Below are positions 41,756-51,162 of a stretch of DNA of 64,000 nucleotides, one piece after another. The translations under genes and the position numbers were made by a program. Location of the stretch: the NCBI RefSeq assembly GCF_009733535.1, contig NZ_SMMI01000012.1:1-64000 (forward strand). The letters run 5' to 3'. Numbering within the stretch: the stretch's first letter is position 1; every line of letters begins with the position of its first letter. The notes beneath the pieces were generated by a model. The model ran no database searches, was not told where the DNA came from, and worked only from the letters and a program-made list of their open reading frames with translations. This stretch comes from Sphingobacterium endophyticum (GTDB lineage: Bacteria; Bacteroidota; Bacteroidia; Sphingobacteriales; Sphingobacteriaceae).

Positions 41756-44680
41756 GTGTCATTACAAGAAAAATTAGTTGACTTAGCAGAATCTCTTAAA
41801 GGAGATTTATTTTACGATTCAAGTAAAGCGTCACATCAAACCATGCGCTTAGCCTATTCCACGGATGCTTCGGTGTATCAGGAATTACCATTAGCGGTTT
41901 GCATTCCTCAGCACATTGAGGATTTAAAAGTGCTTATTCGTTTTGCGAGGGAAAACTCAATAACCTTAATTCCGAGAACTGCAGGAACCTCATTGGCAGG
42001 TCAGGTGGTCGGAGATGGGGTCGTTATTGATATTTCTCGGTTCTTTAATCAGATTTTAGAAGTCAATGCAGAAGAGGGCTGGGCACGAGTTCAGCCGGGC
42101 GTTATACGGGATGATTTAAATGCTTTTCTTAAGCCTTATGGCTTAATGTTTGGTCCTGAGACTTCGACCGCTAGTCGGGCAATGATAGGAGGTATGATTG
42201 GAAATAACTCTTCTGGATTGCATTCAATCGTTTGGGGAGATACTCGTCATAACTTGCTGGAAGCAAGTGTGATATTGGATGATGAATCCGAGGTTTTATT
42301 TAAAGACCTGAATGAGGGTGAGTATTTTGAAAAGCTGTCGCATAAAGGTCGTGAAGGCGATATTTATCGATCGCTAAATGCACTTTTGACCAACAAAGAA
42401 AATCAGGAAGCTATTCATGCAGGCTATCCAAAATCGGAGATTACAAGAAGAAATACTGGTTATGCATTGGATATGCTCTCGGATACTTCGGTTCCATTCA
42501 ATTTATGTAGGTTATTGGCCGGCTCAGAAGGAACAATAGGTATAATTACCGAGGCAAAGGTAAGATTGATGCCATTGCCACCTAAAGAAATTGGTTTGCT
42601 ATGTGTTCATTTCAACGATATGGTTGAATGTATGCGAGGCAATGTAATAGCCTTAAGAAATAAGCCAGAAGCGTCAGAATTGGTTGACAAATATATTTTG
42701 GATTTTACAGTTGGTCATCCAACCTATCAATATAACCGCTTCTTTATAGAAGGAGATCCGGAAGCTCTTCTGATCGTTGAATTCAGAGGCGATTCGCAGG
42801 AGGAAATCGCATTGAAAGCAAATAATCTAGTTTCAGAGTTGAAATCTGCTGGGTTGGGATATGCCTATCCTTGGATTACAGGTGTAGAAAAGACCAATTT
42901 GGTTTGGGATGTTCGGAAGGCGGGGCTTGGCCTCATCAGAAATCTTCCAGGAGATTCACAGCCGGTAAATTTAATTGAGGACTGTGCCGTTTCTCCAGAA
43001 GATCTTCCAGCTTATGTAACAGATATTCAAGAACTCCTTAAAGCAGAAAATGCACATGCTTCCTACTATGCACATGCAGGAGCGGGTGAGTTGCATATAG
43101 AACCCTTCATCAACTTAAAAACAGCTGAAGGCAAACAGCAGTTCCGTAGGATCTTGGAAAAGACGACGGATTTGGTTTTGAAATATAACGGCTCATTAAG
43201 TGGTGAACATGGTGACGGTAGGTTAAGAGGTGAATTTATCGGTAAAGTATTGGGAGAAAAGGTATATCAGCTTCTTTTAGAGGTTAAAGGGATATTTGAT
43301 CCGAAGAATATCTTTAACGCTAGGAAGATTGTCAATACCCCACCAATGGATACGCATTTGCGATATGATCAGGTGGCGGATGGGAAGTCGATCAAGACCT
43401 ATTTTGATTTTACGAAGGATGAAAGCATTCTCAGGTTGGCTGAGAAATGTTCAGGCTCTGGAGATTGTCGGAAGACCGAGATCACCGGAGGGACGATGTG
43501 TCCGTCTTTTATGGCAACGCGGAATGAGAAGGATACAACCCGAGCGCGGGCCAATATGCTGAGACAGTTTTTAACGAATTCGACGGAAACGAATCGATTC
43601 AATCATGAGGAGATAAAAGAAGTGATGGATTTGTGCTTAAGCTGTAAAGGATGTAAAACAGAATGTCCATCCAGCGTTGATATTGCAAAAATGAAGGCCG
43701 AATTCCTACAGCATTATTATGATGCTAACGGAAGTCCTTTTCGGGCAAAGGTTATAGCTAATTTTACGGAATCTCAAAAGTTAGGATCCTTGGTTGCCCC
43801 GATCTACAATTTCTTTGCGACCAATAGTTTCACATCAAGCATTATTAAAAAAGTCGTTGGCTTTGCTCCTGAACGCTCATTGCCAAAGGTACATGCTACG
43901 ACATTTAGTAAATGGGCAGCCAAACAGCCAATAACACAAAGTAATAAGAAGGTATTTTTATTTAGTGATGAGTTTACAAACTACAATGATACCGAGGTAG
44001 GGATTACCGCTTATAAATTATTAAGCGCTTTAGGATACGAAGTTATCGTGCCTAAGCTAAAGGAAAGTGGTAGGACATATCTATCGAAAGGATTTGTGAA
44101 AAAAGCCAAAGCTTTGGCTAATGCAAACGTTGAATTAGCAGCAGCTGAAGTAAGTTCATCATCGCCTTTATTAGGTATTGAACCTTCTGCTATTATTACA
44201 TTCAGAGATGAGTATCCAGATTTAGTTGATGAGTCAAGACGTGAAAAGGCAAGAATGCTTAGTGAGAATTCGTTGATGATCGATGAGTTTTTAGTCCGTG
44301 AAATTAAGGCCGGTAGAATTCACACGGAACAATTTACTGCGGAACCGCAAAAAATCAAGTTACATGGACACTGTTATCAGAAAGCATTTAAATTGGTAGA
44401 TGCCACCATAGAGCTGCTTTCTTTTCCAAGCAATTACGAGGTTGAAGTTATTCCAACGGGCTGTTGTGGAATGGCGGGCTCATTTGGATATGAGAAAGAG
44501 CATTATGCCGTATCCCAACAAGTGGCAGAATTGGTATTATATCCAACCTTAAGAAAGACAGGGAACGAATATATCATTGCTGCTGCGGGAACATCTTGTA
44601 GACATCAGATAAAGGATGGTCTTCAACGTAAATCATACCATCCAGTAGAAATAATTTATGATGCTTTAATCAAGAAATAA
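41756..44680 (+). CDS. Fused FAD-binding and Fe-S oxidoreductase (GlcD-GlcF / D-lactate dehydrogenase type)
   Basis: This 974-residue protein starts at a GTG (41756). The N-terminal half is a GlcD/vanillyl-alcohol-oxidase-type FAD domain (ITLIPRTAGTSLAGQVVGDG near residue 68, GGMIGNNSSGLHSIVWGDTR near 146) with a C-terminal cap containing GSLSGEHGDGRLRGE. The second half has cysteine clusters for 4Fe-4S centres (CSGSGDCRKT…C and CLSCKGCKTECPSSVDI, about residues 566-650). A CCG domain ends with HGHCYQKAF and GCCGMAGSFGYEKEHY. Such fusions oxidise D-lactate, glycolate or D-2-hydroxyglutarate and pass electrons to the respiratory chain. Which substrate is used cannot be told. Confidence 0.9.
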   Translation: MSLQEKLVDLAESLKGDLFYDSSKASHQTMRLAYSTDASVYQELPLAVCIPQHIEDLKVLIRFARENSITLIPRTAGTSLAGQVVGDGVVIDISRFFNQILEVNAEEGWARVQPGVIRDDLNAFLKPYGLMFGPETSTASRAMIGGMIGNNSSGLHSIVWGDTRHNLLEASVILDDESEVLFKDLNEGEYFEKLSHKGREGDIYRSLNALLTNKENQEAIHAGYPKSEITRRNTGYALDMLSDTSVPFNLCRLLAGSEGTIGIITEAKVRLMPLPPKEIGLLCVHFNDMVECMRGNVIALRNKPEASELVDKYILDFTVGHPTYQYNRFFIEGDPEALLIVEFRGDSQEEIALKANNLVSELKSAGLGYAYPWITGVEKTNLVWDVRKAGLGLIRNLPGDSQPVNLIEDCAVSPEDLPAYVTDIQELLKAENAHASYYAHAGAGELHIEPFINLKTAEGKQQFRRILEKTTDLVLKYNGSLSGEHGDGRLRGEFIGKVLGEKVYQLLLEVKGIFDPKNIFNARKIVNTPPMDTHLRYDQVADGKSIKTYFDFTKDESILRLAEKCSGSGDCRKTEITGGTMCPSFMATRNEKDTTRARANMLRQFLTNSTETNRFNHEEIKEVMDLCLSCKGCKTECPSSVDIAKMKAEFLQHYYDANGSPFRAKVIANFTESQKLGSLVAPIYNFFATNSFTSSIIKKVVGFAPERSLPKVHATTFSKWAAKQPITQSNKKVFLFSDEFTNYNDTEVGITAYKLLSALGYEVIVPKLKESGRTYLSKGFVKKAKALANANVELAAAEVSSSSPLLGIEPSAIITFRDEYPDLVDESRREKARMLSENSLMIDEFLVREIKAGRIHTEQFTAEPQKIKLHGHCYQKAFKLVDATIELLSFPSNYEVEVIPTGCCGMAGSFGYEKEHYAVSQQVAELVLYPTLRKTGNEYIIAAAGTSCRHQIKDGLQRKSYHPVEIIYDALIKK

Positions 44681-44726
44681 CCAAACAAAAGTTGTATCTT
44701 ATTGTTTCAAAATAAATAGCAAAATC

Positions 44727-45371
44727 ATGAAAAAGATAACATCCTTTGCATTAATGGTTTCATCAATTTTGTGGATGGCATCATGTGGCAATTCCAAGAA
44801 ATCTGAGGGCGGATCAACAGATTCAACGGGGACCAATACATCTACTGCGCTGAAGCCGTTGACCAATGAAACGAGCTCAAGTCAGTTTCATTTATATTTT
44901 GACATTACAAAATCAAATGAGACGGATTCATCTATTGTCTATGAGGCTAAATCAGAATACAATGCAGAACCTGTAGGGTTTAATGTTGAAGTTATGAAGA
45001 ATATTCCTGCAGGGATCGATCAAAAGGGCCAGCCAATTGAAGATTTAGGATTCAATAAAGGATGGGTAAGAATATCTTCAAATGGGGCACCATCTGATAA
45101 TTTTGTTAAATCTTTGGGAACATTATTTAAGTTACCAACCGATGGAAAGATGGCAAGTACTGTGATCACTCCGCTTGTTTTTTCATCAAATAATAAACAA
45201 GTTGACTTAACGAATCCTGGTACTTATAGTTTCAAATATTTCTTTTCCAACGGAACTGGTAAAGATGCCGAGATGTTCGGAACACTTGATATTTATAAAC
45301 ATTCATTTGAATTGGGAGAAAAGGATTCTACCTATCGTGCAGCTATTATTTCTGCTTTTGAAGGTAAATAA
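44727..45371 (+). CDS. Lipoprotein of unknown function
   Basis: This 214-residue protein has a lipoprotein signal (ALMVSSILWMASCGNSKKSE, lipobox cysteine at residue 20), a Ser/Thr-rich linker, and a compact beta-rich domain beginning SSSQFHLYFDITKSNETDSS. No family is recognised. A terminator-like hairpin follows at 45395-45420. It is probably monocistronic. Confidence 0.7.
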   Translation: MKKITSFALMVSSILWMASCGNSKKSEGGSTDSTGTNTSTALKPLTNETSSSQFHLYFDITKSNETDSSIVYEAKSEYNAEPVGFNVEVMKNIPAGIDQKGQPIEDLGFNKGWVRISSNGAPSDNFVKSLGTLFKLPTDGKMASTVITPLVFSSNNKQVDLTNPGTYSFKYFFSNGTGKDAEMFGTLDIYKHSFELGEKDSTYRAAIISAFEGK

Positions 45372-45394
45372 CATTAATTTAAATTTTTAACAAT

Positions 45395-45426
45395 GATTCC
45401 AGTACCAAAGTGCTGGAATCTATTTG
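45395..45426 (+). terminator. Hairpin terminator after the lipoprotein gene
   Basis: GATTCCAG (45395-45402) pairs perfectly with CTGGAATC (45413-45420), extendable inwards, followed by TATTTG. The T-run is imperfect, so it is a moderate terminator. Confidence 0.55.
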
Positions 45427-45494
45427 TTTACTGGTTTTACATTAATTGATACTTCCATTTAATTTCTACAAATCTTTATTGCCTACTCTTTTTT

Positions 45495-46382
45495 ATGCTA
45501 GTTCACTTCCTTAAAAAATCTTTAGCACTTTTTGTTTTAATGTTTAGCTTCTTCAGCACTTTTGCCCAAGAAGTTCAGCATTCCGAGAGGACATCCAGAG
45601 GAAAGGTTACAGCCCCTGTTTTGGGGGAGTTGTCAGGAATTATTGCTTCCATTAACAACCCGGGAATGTTTTGGGTTCATAATGACAGCGGAGATGAAGC
45701 AAATGTATATTTAATTGATTCTGCAGCGAGGTTGAAGAAAACCTATCGATTGGAAGGAATCGAAGCCATCGATATCGAAGATATTGCATGGGTAGAACTG
45801 GATGGGAAATCATATATTGTTCTTGGAGATATAGGGGATAATCGCGCAATTAGGAATCATATATCGCTCTATGTTTTTCCTGAGCCACAATTTGTTGAAG
45901 GCAAAGGAATGGATACCATCAGGAGAAATGATATCGCAATCAAGGAAATGCATTATCCTGGCAAAGGCAGGGATGCAGAAGCTTTCTTTATTGACCCCTT
46001 GGACAAACAATTTTATTTGATCTCAAAAAGGGAGTTCAATTCCGTACTTTATACAGCGAATATATTTAATCAATCTGGCCGTTCTATCCTGCTTAAACCA
46101 TTGATGAAATTTCCTTTTACCTTTATTACGGCAGCAGATATATCCCATAATAGGGATGCAATAGTTATGAAGAGTTTGACCAATATATATTATTGGCCAC
46201 TAATACATAAAGAGTCAATTGTTGAAGCTTTACAGAAGGATTTTTTGCCAGTAATGTACGAGCCAGAACCCCAGGGAGAGGCCATCACATTTGATCGATT
46301 TTCTGATGGTTTTTTTACAATCAGTGAAAAACCGTTCGGATTAGATTCCTATCTTTATTATTATCATATCTCAAAACCCTAA
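45495..46382 (+). CDS. Secreted beta-propeller-like protein
   Basis: This 295-residue protein has a signal peptide (SLALFVLMFSFFSTFAQ). The repeated motif pattern LGELSGIIAS … GMFWVHNDSGDEANVY … AIDIEDIAWVELDG … IVLGDIGDNRAIRNHISLYV follows. This pattern (HNDSGD, D-x-EDIA, GDIGDN) is shared by a widespread family of uncharacterised secreted proteins, probably beta-propellers. Conserved acidic residues suggest metal binding or hydrolase activity. It ends 6 bp before the esterase gene, so the two are likely one operon. Confidence 0.65.
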   Translation: MLVHFLKKSLALFVLMFSFFSTFAQEVQHSERTSRGKVTAPVLGELSGIIASINNPGMFWVHNDSGDEANVYLIDSAARLKKTYRLEGIEAIDIEDIAWVELDGKSYIVLGDIGDNRAIRNHISLYVFPEPQFVEGKGMDTIRRNDIAIKEMHYPGKGRDAEAFFIDPLDKQFYLISKREFNSVLYTANIFNQSGRSILLKPLMKFPFTFITAADISHNRDAIVMKSLTNIYYWPLIHKESIVEALQKDFLPVMYEPEPQGEAITFDRFSDGFFTISEKPFGLDSYLYYYHISKP

Positions 46383-46388
46383 TCATTT

Positions 46389-47201
46389 ATGAAAACATAT
46401 AGTACCCTTATTTTAATGTTATTGTTTGTTGTGTTTGCTCATGCAGCTAAGGTTGACACCTTGGATATAGCAAGCGCGGCAATGAAGAAGAATATTAGAA
46501 CTGTTGTCATTCAACCAGAAAATAGCAAGTCTAAGGAGTTTCCAACCTTATATTTACTTCATGGTTATTCAGGGAGCTATAAGGATTGGGTAAGTAAGGT
46601 TCCGGCAGTAAAAGAATTGGCGGACCGATTAGGAATTGTTATTGTATGTCCAGATGGAGGATTTGGGAGTTGGTATTGGGATGTAGCGAATGATCAGAAT
46701 TTTCAGTATGAAACTTTTGTAGCGAAAGAATTGGTTCAATACATTGATGTTAAATATCCGGTTATAAAGGATCGTACAAAGCGGGGGATTACAGGATTGA
46801 GCATGGGAGGCCATGGCGCTTTGTATTTAGCAATCCGTCACCAAGATACCTTTGGCGCAGCAGGTAGTACAGCTGGGGGTGTTGATATCCGTCCATTTCC
46901 AAACAATTGGGAGATGTCAAAGCGGATTGGAGAATACGCTTCCAATCCGGAAGTATGGAACACGCATACTGTAATGGAAATGACGCACTTGATAAAGCCA
47001 AAATCTTTAGAATTATTTATTGATTGCGGTACCGAAGACTTTTTTTATGAAGTAAATTGCAAGCTTCATGAAAAATTAACGTATTTAAATATACCCCATC
47101 GTTTTTTAACAATGCCTGGTGCACATAATTGGGATTATTGGAGCAAATCCGTTCTGTATCAGCTTACTTTCTTTCATGATTATTTTTCTAAAGCAGCATA
47201 A
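46389..47201 (+). CDS. Exported esterase (esterase D / S-formylglutathione hydrolase-like)
   Basis: This 270-residue protein has a signal peptide (LILMLLFVVFAHA) and an alpha/beta-hydrolase fold. TLYLLHGYSGSYKDWV holds the oxyanion region, GITGLSMGGHGALYLAI the nucleophile elbow (Ser138), and LFIDCGTEDFFYEV and GAHNWDYWSKSV the likely Asp and His. Family members cleave acyl esters, including acetylated or feruloylated sugars, in the periplasm. It is followed by an intrinsic terminator. Confidence 0.88.
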   Translation: MKTYSTLILMLLFVVFAHAAKVDTLDIASAAMKKNIRTVVIQPENSKSKEFPTLYLLHGYSGSYKDWVSKVPAVKELADRLGIVIVCPDGGFGSWYWDVANDQNFQYETFVAKELVQYIDVKYPVIKDRTKRGITGLSMGGHGALYLAIRHQDTFGAAGSTAGGVDIRPFPNNWEMSKRIGEYASNPEVWNTHTVMEMTHLIKPKSLELFIDCGTEDFFYEVNCKLHEKLTYLNIPHRFLTMPGAHNWDYWSKSVLYQLTFFHDYFSKAA

Positions 47202-47283
47202 GGTGTCTAAAATGGATAATTATTTTGCGAGTATGAATAATAATAATAACTTTGGAATCGATAAGATATTATAAACCTACGGG

Positions 47284-47314
47284 AAGCCATTTTGATGTTC
47301 AGAATGGCTTTTTT
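47284..47314 (+). terminator. Intrinsic terminator after the esterase gene
   Basis: AAGCCATT (47284-47291) pairs with AATGGCTT (47303-47310) and is followed by TTTTTT. Because this hairpin covers the first possible ATG (47295) of the next gene, it supports a later start for that gene. Confidence 0.75.
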
Positions 47315-47324
47315 ATTTTTAGCC

Positions 47325-49682
47325 ATGAATTTGAATTTAGTGCGGAAATTTTCGCTTAATTACCTGATCAAAAATAGCCTTTTGTGCTTGATAATTTTGA
47401 TGTTTAATACCAGCTATGGTCAAGAAAAAGTGACTTTAAGTGGTTATATTAAAGATTCAAATTCAGGTGAGAACCTGATTGCAGCGGTAATGCGGATTCC
47501 AGCATTAAATCTGAGTACCTATTCAAATAATTATGGGTTCTATTCTGTTTCGGTTCCTCCTGGAACTTATGAAGTTCAGATAAGCTTTGTGGGTTATGCA
47601 AATAAAGTAGATTCTATTCAAGTCAATGCGGATTTGAGGAAGGATTTTGAAATAACATCCAAATCGAGTGTTATAGAAGAAATTGTAGTCACCGGTAAAA
47701 AGGAAGATGACCATGTTACTTCGGCACAAATGGGGAATATGAAATTCACGATGGAGGAGCTCAAAAATATTCCTGTAGTATTTGGAGAGAAGGATATTTT
47801 AAAGACAATTCAGCTCTTGCCGGGAGTAAGTACCGGAGGAGAGGGAAGTTCCAACTTCTATGTTCGTGGAGGTGGGGGCGACCAAAACCTAATTCTCTTG
47901 GACGAGGCAACGGTTTATAATGCTTCCCATCTATTAGGATTCTTTTCTACATTCAATTCAGATGCTATTAAAGATGCTAGTTTATATAAAGGTGGTATTC
48001 CTGCTCAATATGGTGGACGTATCTCATCAGTAATGGACATTAGTATGCTGGATGGAAACAATAAAAAATTCAGCGGCGAAGGAGGTTTGGGATTGATTGC
48101 TTCCAGACTCAAACTGGAAGGGCCATTAGTAAAGGATAGAAGTTCATTTATGATCAGTGGCCGACGTACCTATGCAGATTTATTTCTGAAGTTATCTCCG
48201 GATGAAACGACGAAAAGCAGCAAGCTTTACTTTTATGATCTGAATGCAAAGATGAACTATAAGTTGAATGATCGAAATACCTTATACCTTTCGGGTTATT
48301 TTGGTAAGGATGATTTAGGTTATGGGGATTTATTTGGTTTCGACTGGGGAAATGCTACTGCCACGGTTCGTTGGAATTCTGTAATCAATTCCCAATTGTT
48401 CAGCAATACCTCATTAATCTATAGTGATTTCAATTACAATGTTGATGTGAACAGCGATGAAACAAAGTTTACAATTGCCTCTAAAATTAGGAATTGGAAC
48501 CTGAAGCAGGATTTTTCATATTACTCCAACAACAACAATACATTACGCTTCGGTGTAAATGTTTTACATCAGCAGATTAAGCCTGCGAGTATTGCTGCTA
48601 AGGAAGATTCCGATATCAATAGCATTACGGTGGACAATAGACAAGGAATTGAAGCTTCGGCTTATGTATCACACGAATGGAAACCAACAGACAAATTATC
48701 ATTGATATATGGATTGAGGCTAAGTGACTTTATGGTTATGGGGCCAGGTTCATTCTTTGAATTTGATGCAGACGGAGAGCCTACATCGGAGTCATATTTT
48801 GAAAATGTTGTTGCCAAGCATTATTTTAATTTAGAGCCAAGGCTATCATTATCTTATGCATTCAATCCTGAGAACAGTGTGAAAGCAAGTTTCAATAGGA
48901 TTTCTCAGAATTTGCACCAATTGACCAATACGACTTCGAGTTTGCCGACAGATCAATATGTTGTAAGTAGTTTGAATATTAAACCTCAAATTGCCGATCA
49001 GGCCGCTATTGGATACTTTCGAACATTTCAGGATAATATGTATGAGTTTTCTGTAGAAACGTATTATAAATACATGCATAACCAAATAGATTTTAGAAAT
49101 GGGGCAGATCTACAGGCGAACAAATATATGGAAGGAGACCTTTTATATGGGGTAGGCAGATCATATGGTGCGGAGTTTTTAATGCGGAAAAATAAAGGTC
49201 GTTTATCGGGCTGGTTAAGTTATACCTTAGCAAAAAGTGAAAGGCAATTTGATCAGATCAATGAAGGAAATTGGTTCAATGCCCGTCAGGACCGTACGCA
49301 CGATATTTCATTGGTAGGAATTTATCAGTTAAGTAAGAAATGGACCTTAGGGGCAACTTTTGTTTACTACACCGGTAATGCAATCACTTTCCCAAGTGGT
49401 AAGTATCAGGTTGATGGTAAAACATTATTTTACTATACGGAAAGAAACGGATACCGGATGCCAGATTACCATCGATTAGATCTGTCGATCACTTATGAGC
49501 CTAAGAAGGAAAACAAGAAATTCCATTCTAGCTGGGCATTTGGGGTTTACAATGCCTACAACCGGAAGAATGCCTATATCATTGATTTCCGAGAAAATGA
49601 GCAAAATCCAAATATTACAGAAGCCTATAGGATAGCGCTATTTGGAGCAATTCCTTCAGTTACCTGGAACTTTAAATTTTAA
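47325..49682 (+). CDS. TonB-dependent receptor with carboxypeptidase-like N-terminal domain
   Basis: The chosen ATG at 47325 lies after a terminator and gives 785 residues. A signal peptide (LIKNSLLCLIILMFNTSYGQ) is followed by a carboxypeptidase-like domain (VTLSGYIKDSNSGENLIAAV, about 80 residues). A TonB plug (LKTIQLLPGVSTGGEGSSNF, YVRGGGGDQNLILLDEATVY) and a 22-strand-type barrel ending SVTWNFKF complete it. It imports an unknown substrate across the outer membrane. It is followed after 4 bp by a DUF4249 lipoprotein gene, a common partner, and is not of the SusC type. Confidence 0.9.
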   Translation: MNLNLVRKFSLNYLIKNSLLCLIILMFNTSYGQEKVTLSGYIKDSNSGENLIAAVMRIPALNLSTYSNNYGFYSVSVPPGTYEVQISFVGYANKVDSIQVNADLRKDFEITSKSSVIEEIVVTGKKEDDHVTSAQMGNMKFTMEELKNIPVVFGEKDILKTIQLLPGVSTGGEGSSNFYVRGGGGDQNLILLDEATVYNASHLLGFFSTFNSDAIKDASLYKGGIPAQYGGRISSVMDISMLDGNNKKFSGEGGLGLIASRLKLEGPLVKDRSSFMISGRRTYADLFLKLSPDETTKSSKLYFYDLNAKMNYKLNDRNTLYLSGYFGKDDLGYGDLFGFDWGNATATVRWNSVINSQLFSNTSLIYSDFNYNVDVNSDETKFTIASKIRNWNLKQDFSYYSNNNNTLRFGVNVLHQQIKPASIAAKEDSDINSITVDNRQGIEASAYVSHEWKPTDKLSLIYGLRLSDFMVMGPGSFFEFDADGEPTSESYFENVVAKHYFNLEPRLSLSYAFNPENSVKASFNRISQNLHQLTNTTSSLPTDQYVVSSLNIKPQIADQAAIGYFRTFQDNMYEFSVETYYKYMHNQIDFRNGADLQANKYMEGDLLYGVGRSYGAEFLMRKNKGRLSGWLSYTLAKSERQFDQINEGNWFNARQDRTHDISLVGIYQLSKKWTLGATFVYYTGNAITFPSGKYQVDGKTLFYYTERNGYRMPDYHRLDLSITYEPKKENKKFHSSWAFGVYNAYNRKNAYIIDFRENEQNPNITEAYRIALFGAIPSVTWNFKF

Positions 49683-49686
49683 GATC

Positions 49687-50490
49687 ATGCAAAAGCAAAC
49701 TATATATAGCATTTTAATTTTTTTAACTGTAGTATTCTTCAGCAGCTGTGAAGATATCATTGATATTGATCTAAACAGTTCTGATCCTAAGGTTGTGATT
49801 GTAGCTGACCTCAACAACGAGGAAAAATCGCATGCGATTTTTGTGAGCAAGTCTGTGAATTTTGATGATCCAAAACCTAATGAACCCGTTTTAGATGCAG
49901 AAGTTTACATCCGATTGGGGAATGGCAAAACATTTTATTTTACATCAGTCGGCGAAGGCAGGTATATCAATCCTGATCTTCCAATTTCTGTAGGGGAATC
50001 TTATACATTGACCGTGGTAGTTGATGGAGAGGAATATCAATCAACAACGACGATGTTGGCCTATATTGAAGTAGATTCGATCGGTGTGAATCAGGAAACC
50101 ATATTCAACGAAGATTTCTTTTTTGTCAACTTTAAATTCTTTGATCCTAGCGGTCAGGAGAATTACTACCGTTATAGTATGTCGATCAACGGTTCGCCTA
50201 TGAAATTTAATGCGATCTTTTCAGATAAATTTAATGATGGCAACGAAGTTACGCATCAATTAGGAAGAGAAGATGGTAATGATATCAAGCCTGGTGACAG
50301 CCTGTTGATAAGAAGACAGATTGTAACCAAGGAAGTTTATAATTACTGGGCGGAGTACTCGCAAACGAATCCAGGAAGTGCGGCACCGGGGAACCCCACA
50401 TCAAATATCAGCAATGGTGCTTTGGGCTATTTCAGTGTAAGCAGCGTTCGGGATTATCCTGTTGGTATAGATAAGGCATCACAAGGATAG
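49687..50490 (+). CDS. DUF4249 lipoprotein
   Basis: From the ATG at 49687 (4 bp after the receptor stop) the protein has 267 residues. It has a lipoprotein signal (ILIFLTVVFFSSC) and the DUF4249 layout: EDIIDIDLNSSDPKVVIVAD, then PVLDAEVYIRL and GESYTLTVVVDGEEYQSTT, an immunoglobulin-like beta-domain. Genes of this family usually follow a TonB-dependent receptor as here, and the lipoprotein is thought to act with it at the outer membrane. Its 3' end overlaps the convergent deacetylase gene by 12 bp. Confidence 0.88.
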   Translation: MQKQTIYSILIFLTVVFFSSCEDIIDIDLNSSDPKVVIVADLNNEEKSHAIFVSKSVNFDDPKPNEPVLDAEVYIRLGNGKTFYFTSVGEGRYINPDLPISVGESYTLTVVVDGEEYQSTTTMLAYIEVDSIGVNQETIFNEDFFFVNFKFFDPSGQENYYRYSMSINGSPMKFNAIFSDKFNDGNEVTHQLGREDGNDIKPGDSLLIRRQIVTKEVYNYWAEYSQTNPGSAAPGNPTSNISNGALGYFSVSSVRDYPVGIDKASQG

Positions 50491-51093
50491 CGTCTCAAAT
50501 CGGTAACCTTTACGTAAGAGCTGTTTAATGCTTTTAGGTAAGGCATATTTGACATTCTCAATGGCTTTTATATTATCGTGAAAAACGATTATACTTCCAT
50601 TTCTTGTGTAGTTGACACAGTTTTTATAGCATTTTTCAGGGCTAATCTTGGGGTCGTAATCGCCTGTGAGGACATCCCACATAATGATTTTGTAGTCTTG
50701 GGCTAATACATTCATCTGAGATTTTTTTGCCCTTCCATAAGGTGGACGAAAAAGCTTTGAGTTAGTTAGTTTTTCACACTTTTCGATATTTTGAAAATAA
50801 GTTTGATCTTCATTATCCCAACCGCGTAAATGGTTGTAGGTATGATTGCCAACAGCATGACCTTCAGCCAGTATTCTATCAAATATTTCAGGATTTTTTT
50901 TGATGTTTTCTCCCACACAAAAAAAGGTGGCTTTTACTTGATGTTCTTTGAGACAGTCTAAAATCCAAGGAGTTATTTCAGGGATAGGTCCATCATCAAA
51001 TGTTAAATAAATATTATTTTTTTCTTTTTCTTTTCTCCAAATCGCCTTAGGATAAATATAATTGAGGATAAAGATGGGGCGAACAAAATGCAT
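50479..51093 (-). CDS. Polysaccharide deacetylase (NodB-like)
   Basis: From the ATG at 51091-51093 the protein has 204 residues and the NodB-homology domain. TFDDGP carries the catalytic and metal Asp residues, GNHTYNHL the metal His pair, LFRPPYGRAKKSQM motif 3, and SIIVFHDN the C-terminal motif. There is no clear signal peptide. Such enzymes remove N- or O-acetyl groups from peptidoglycan or exopolysaccharide. It is convergent with the DUF4249 gene and divergent from the helix-hairpin-helix gene. Confidence 0.9.
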   Translation of the reverse strand: MHFVRPIFILNYIYPKAIWRKEKEKNNIYLTFDDGPIPEITPWILDCLKEHQVKATFFCVGENIKKNPEIFDRILAEGHAVGNHTYNHLRGWDNEDQTYFQNIEKCEKLTNSKLFRPPYGRAKKSQMNVLAQDYKIIMWDVLTGDYDPKISPEKCYKNCVNYTRNGSIIVFHDNIKAIENVKYALPKSIKQLLRKGYRFETLSL

Positions 51094-51162
51094 ATTGGAA
51101 CAGTGGGTTATTTTCACAAATTTAAGGAAAGTTTTAGGAATGCCATCATCCGTTCAATTGTT

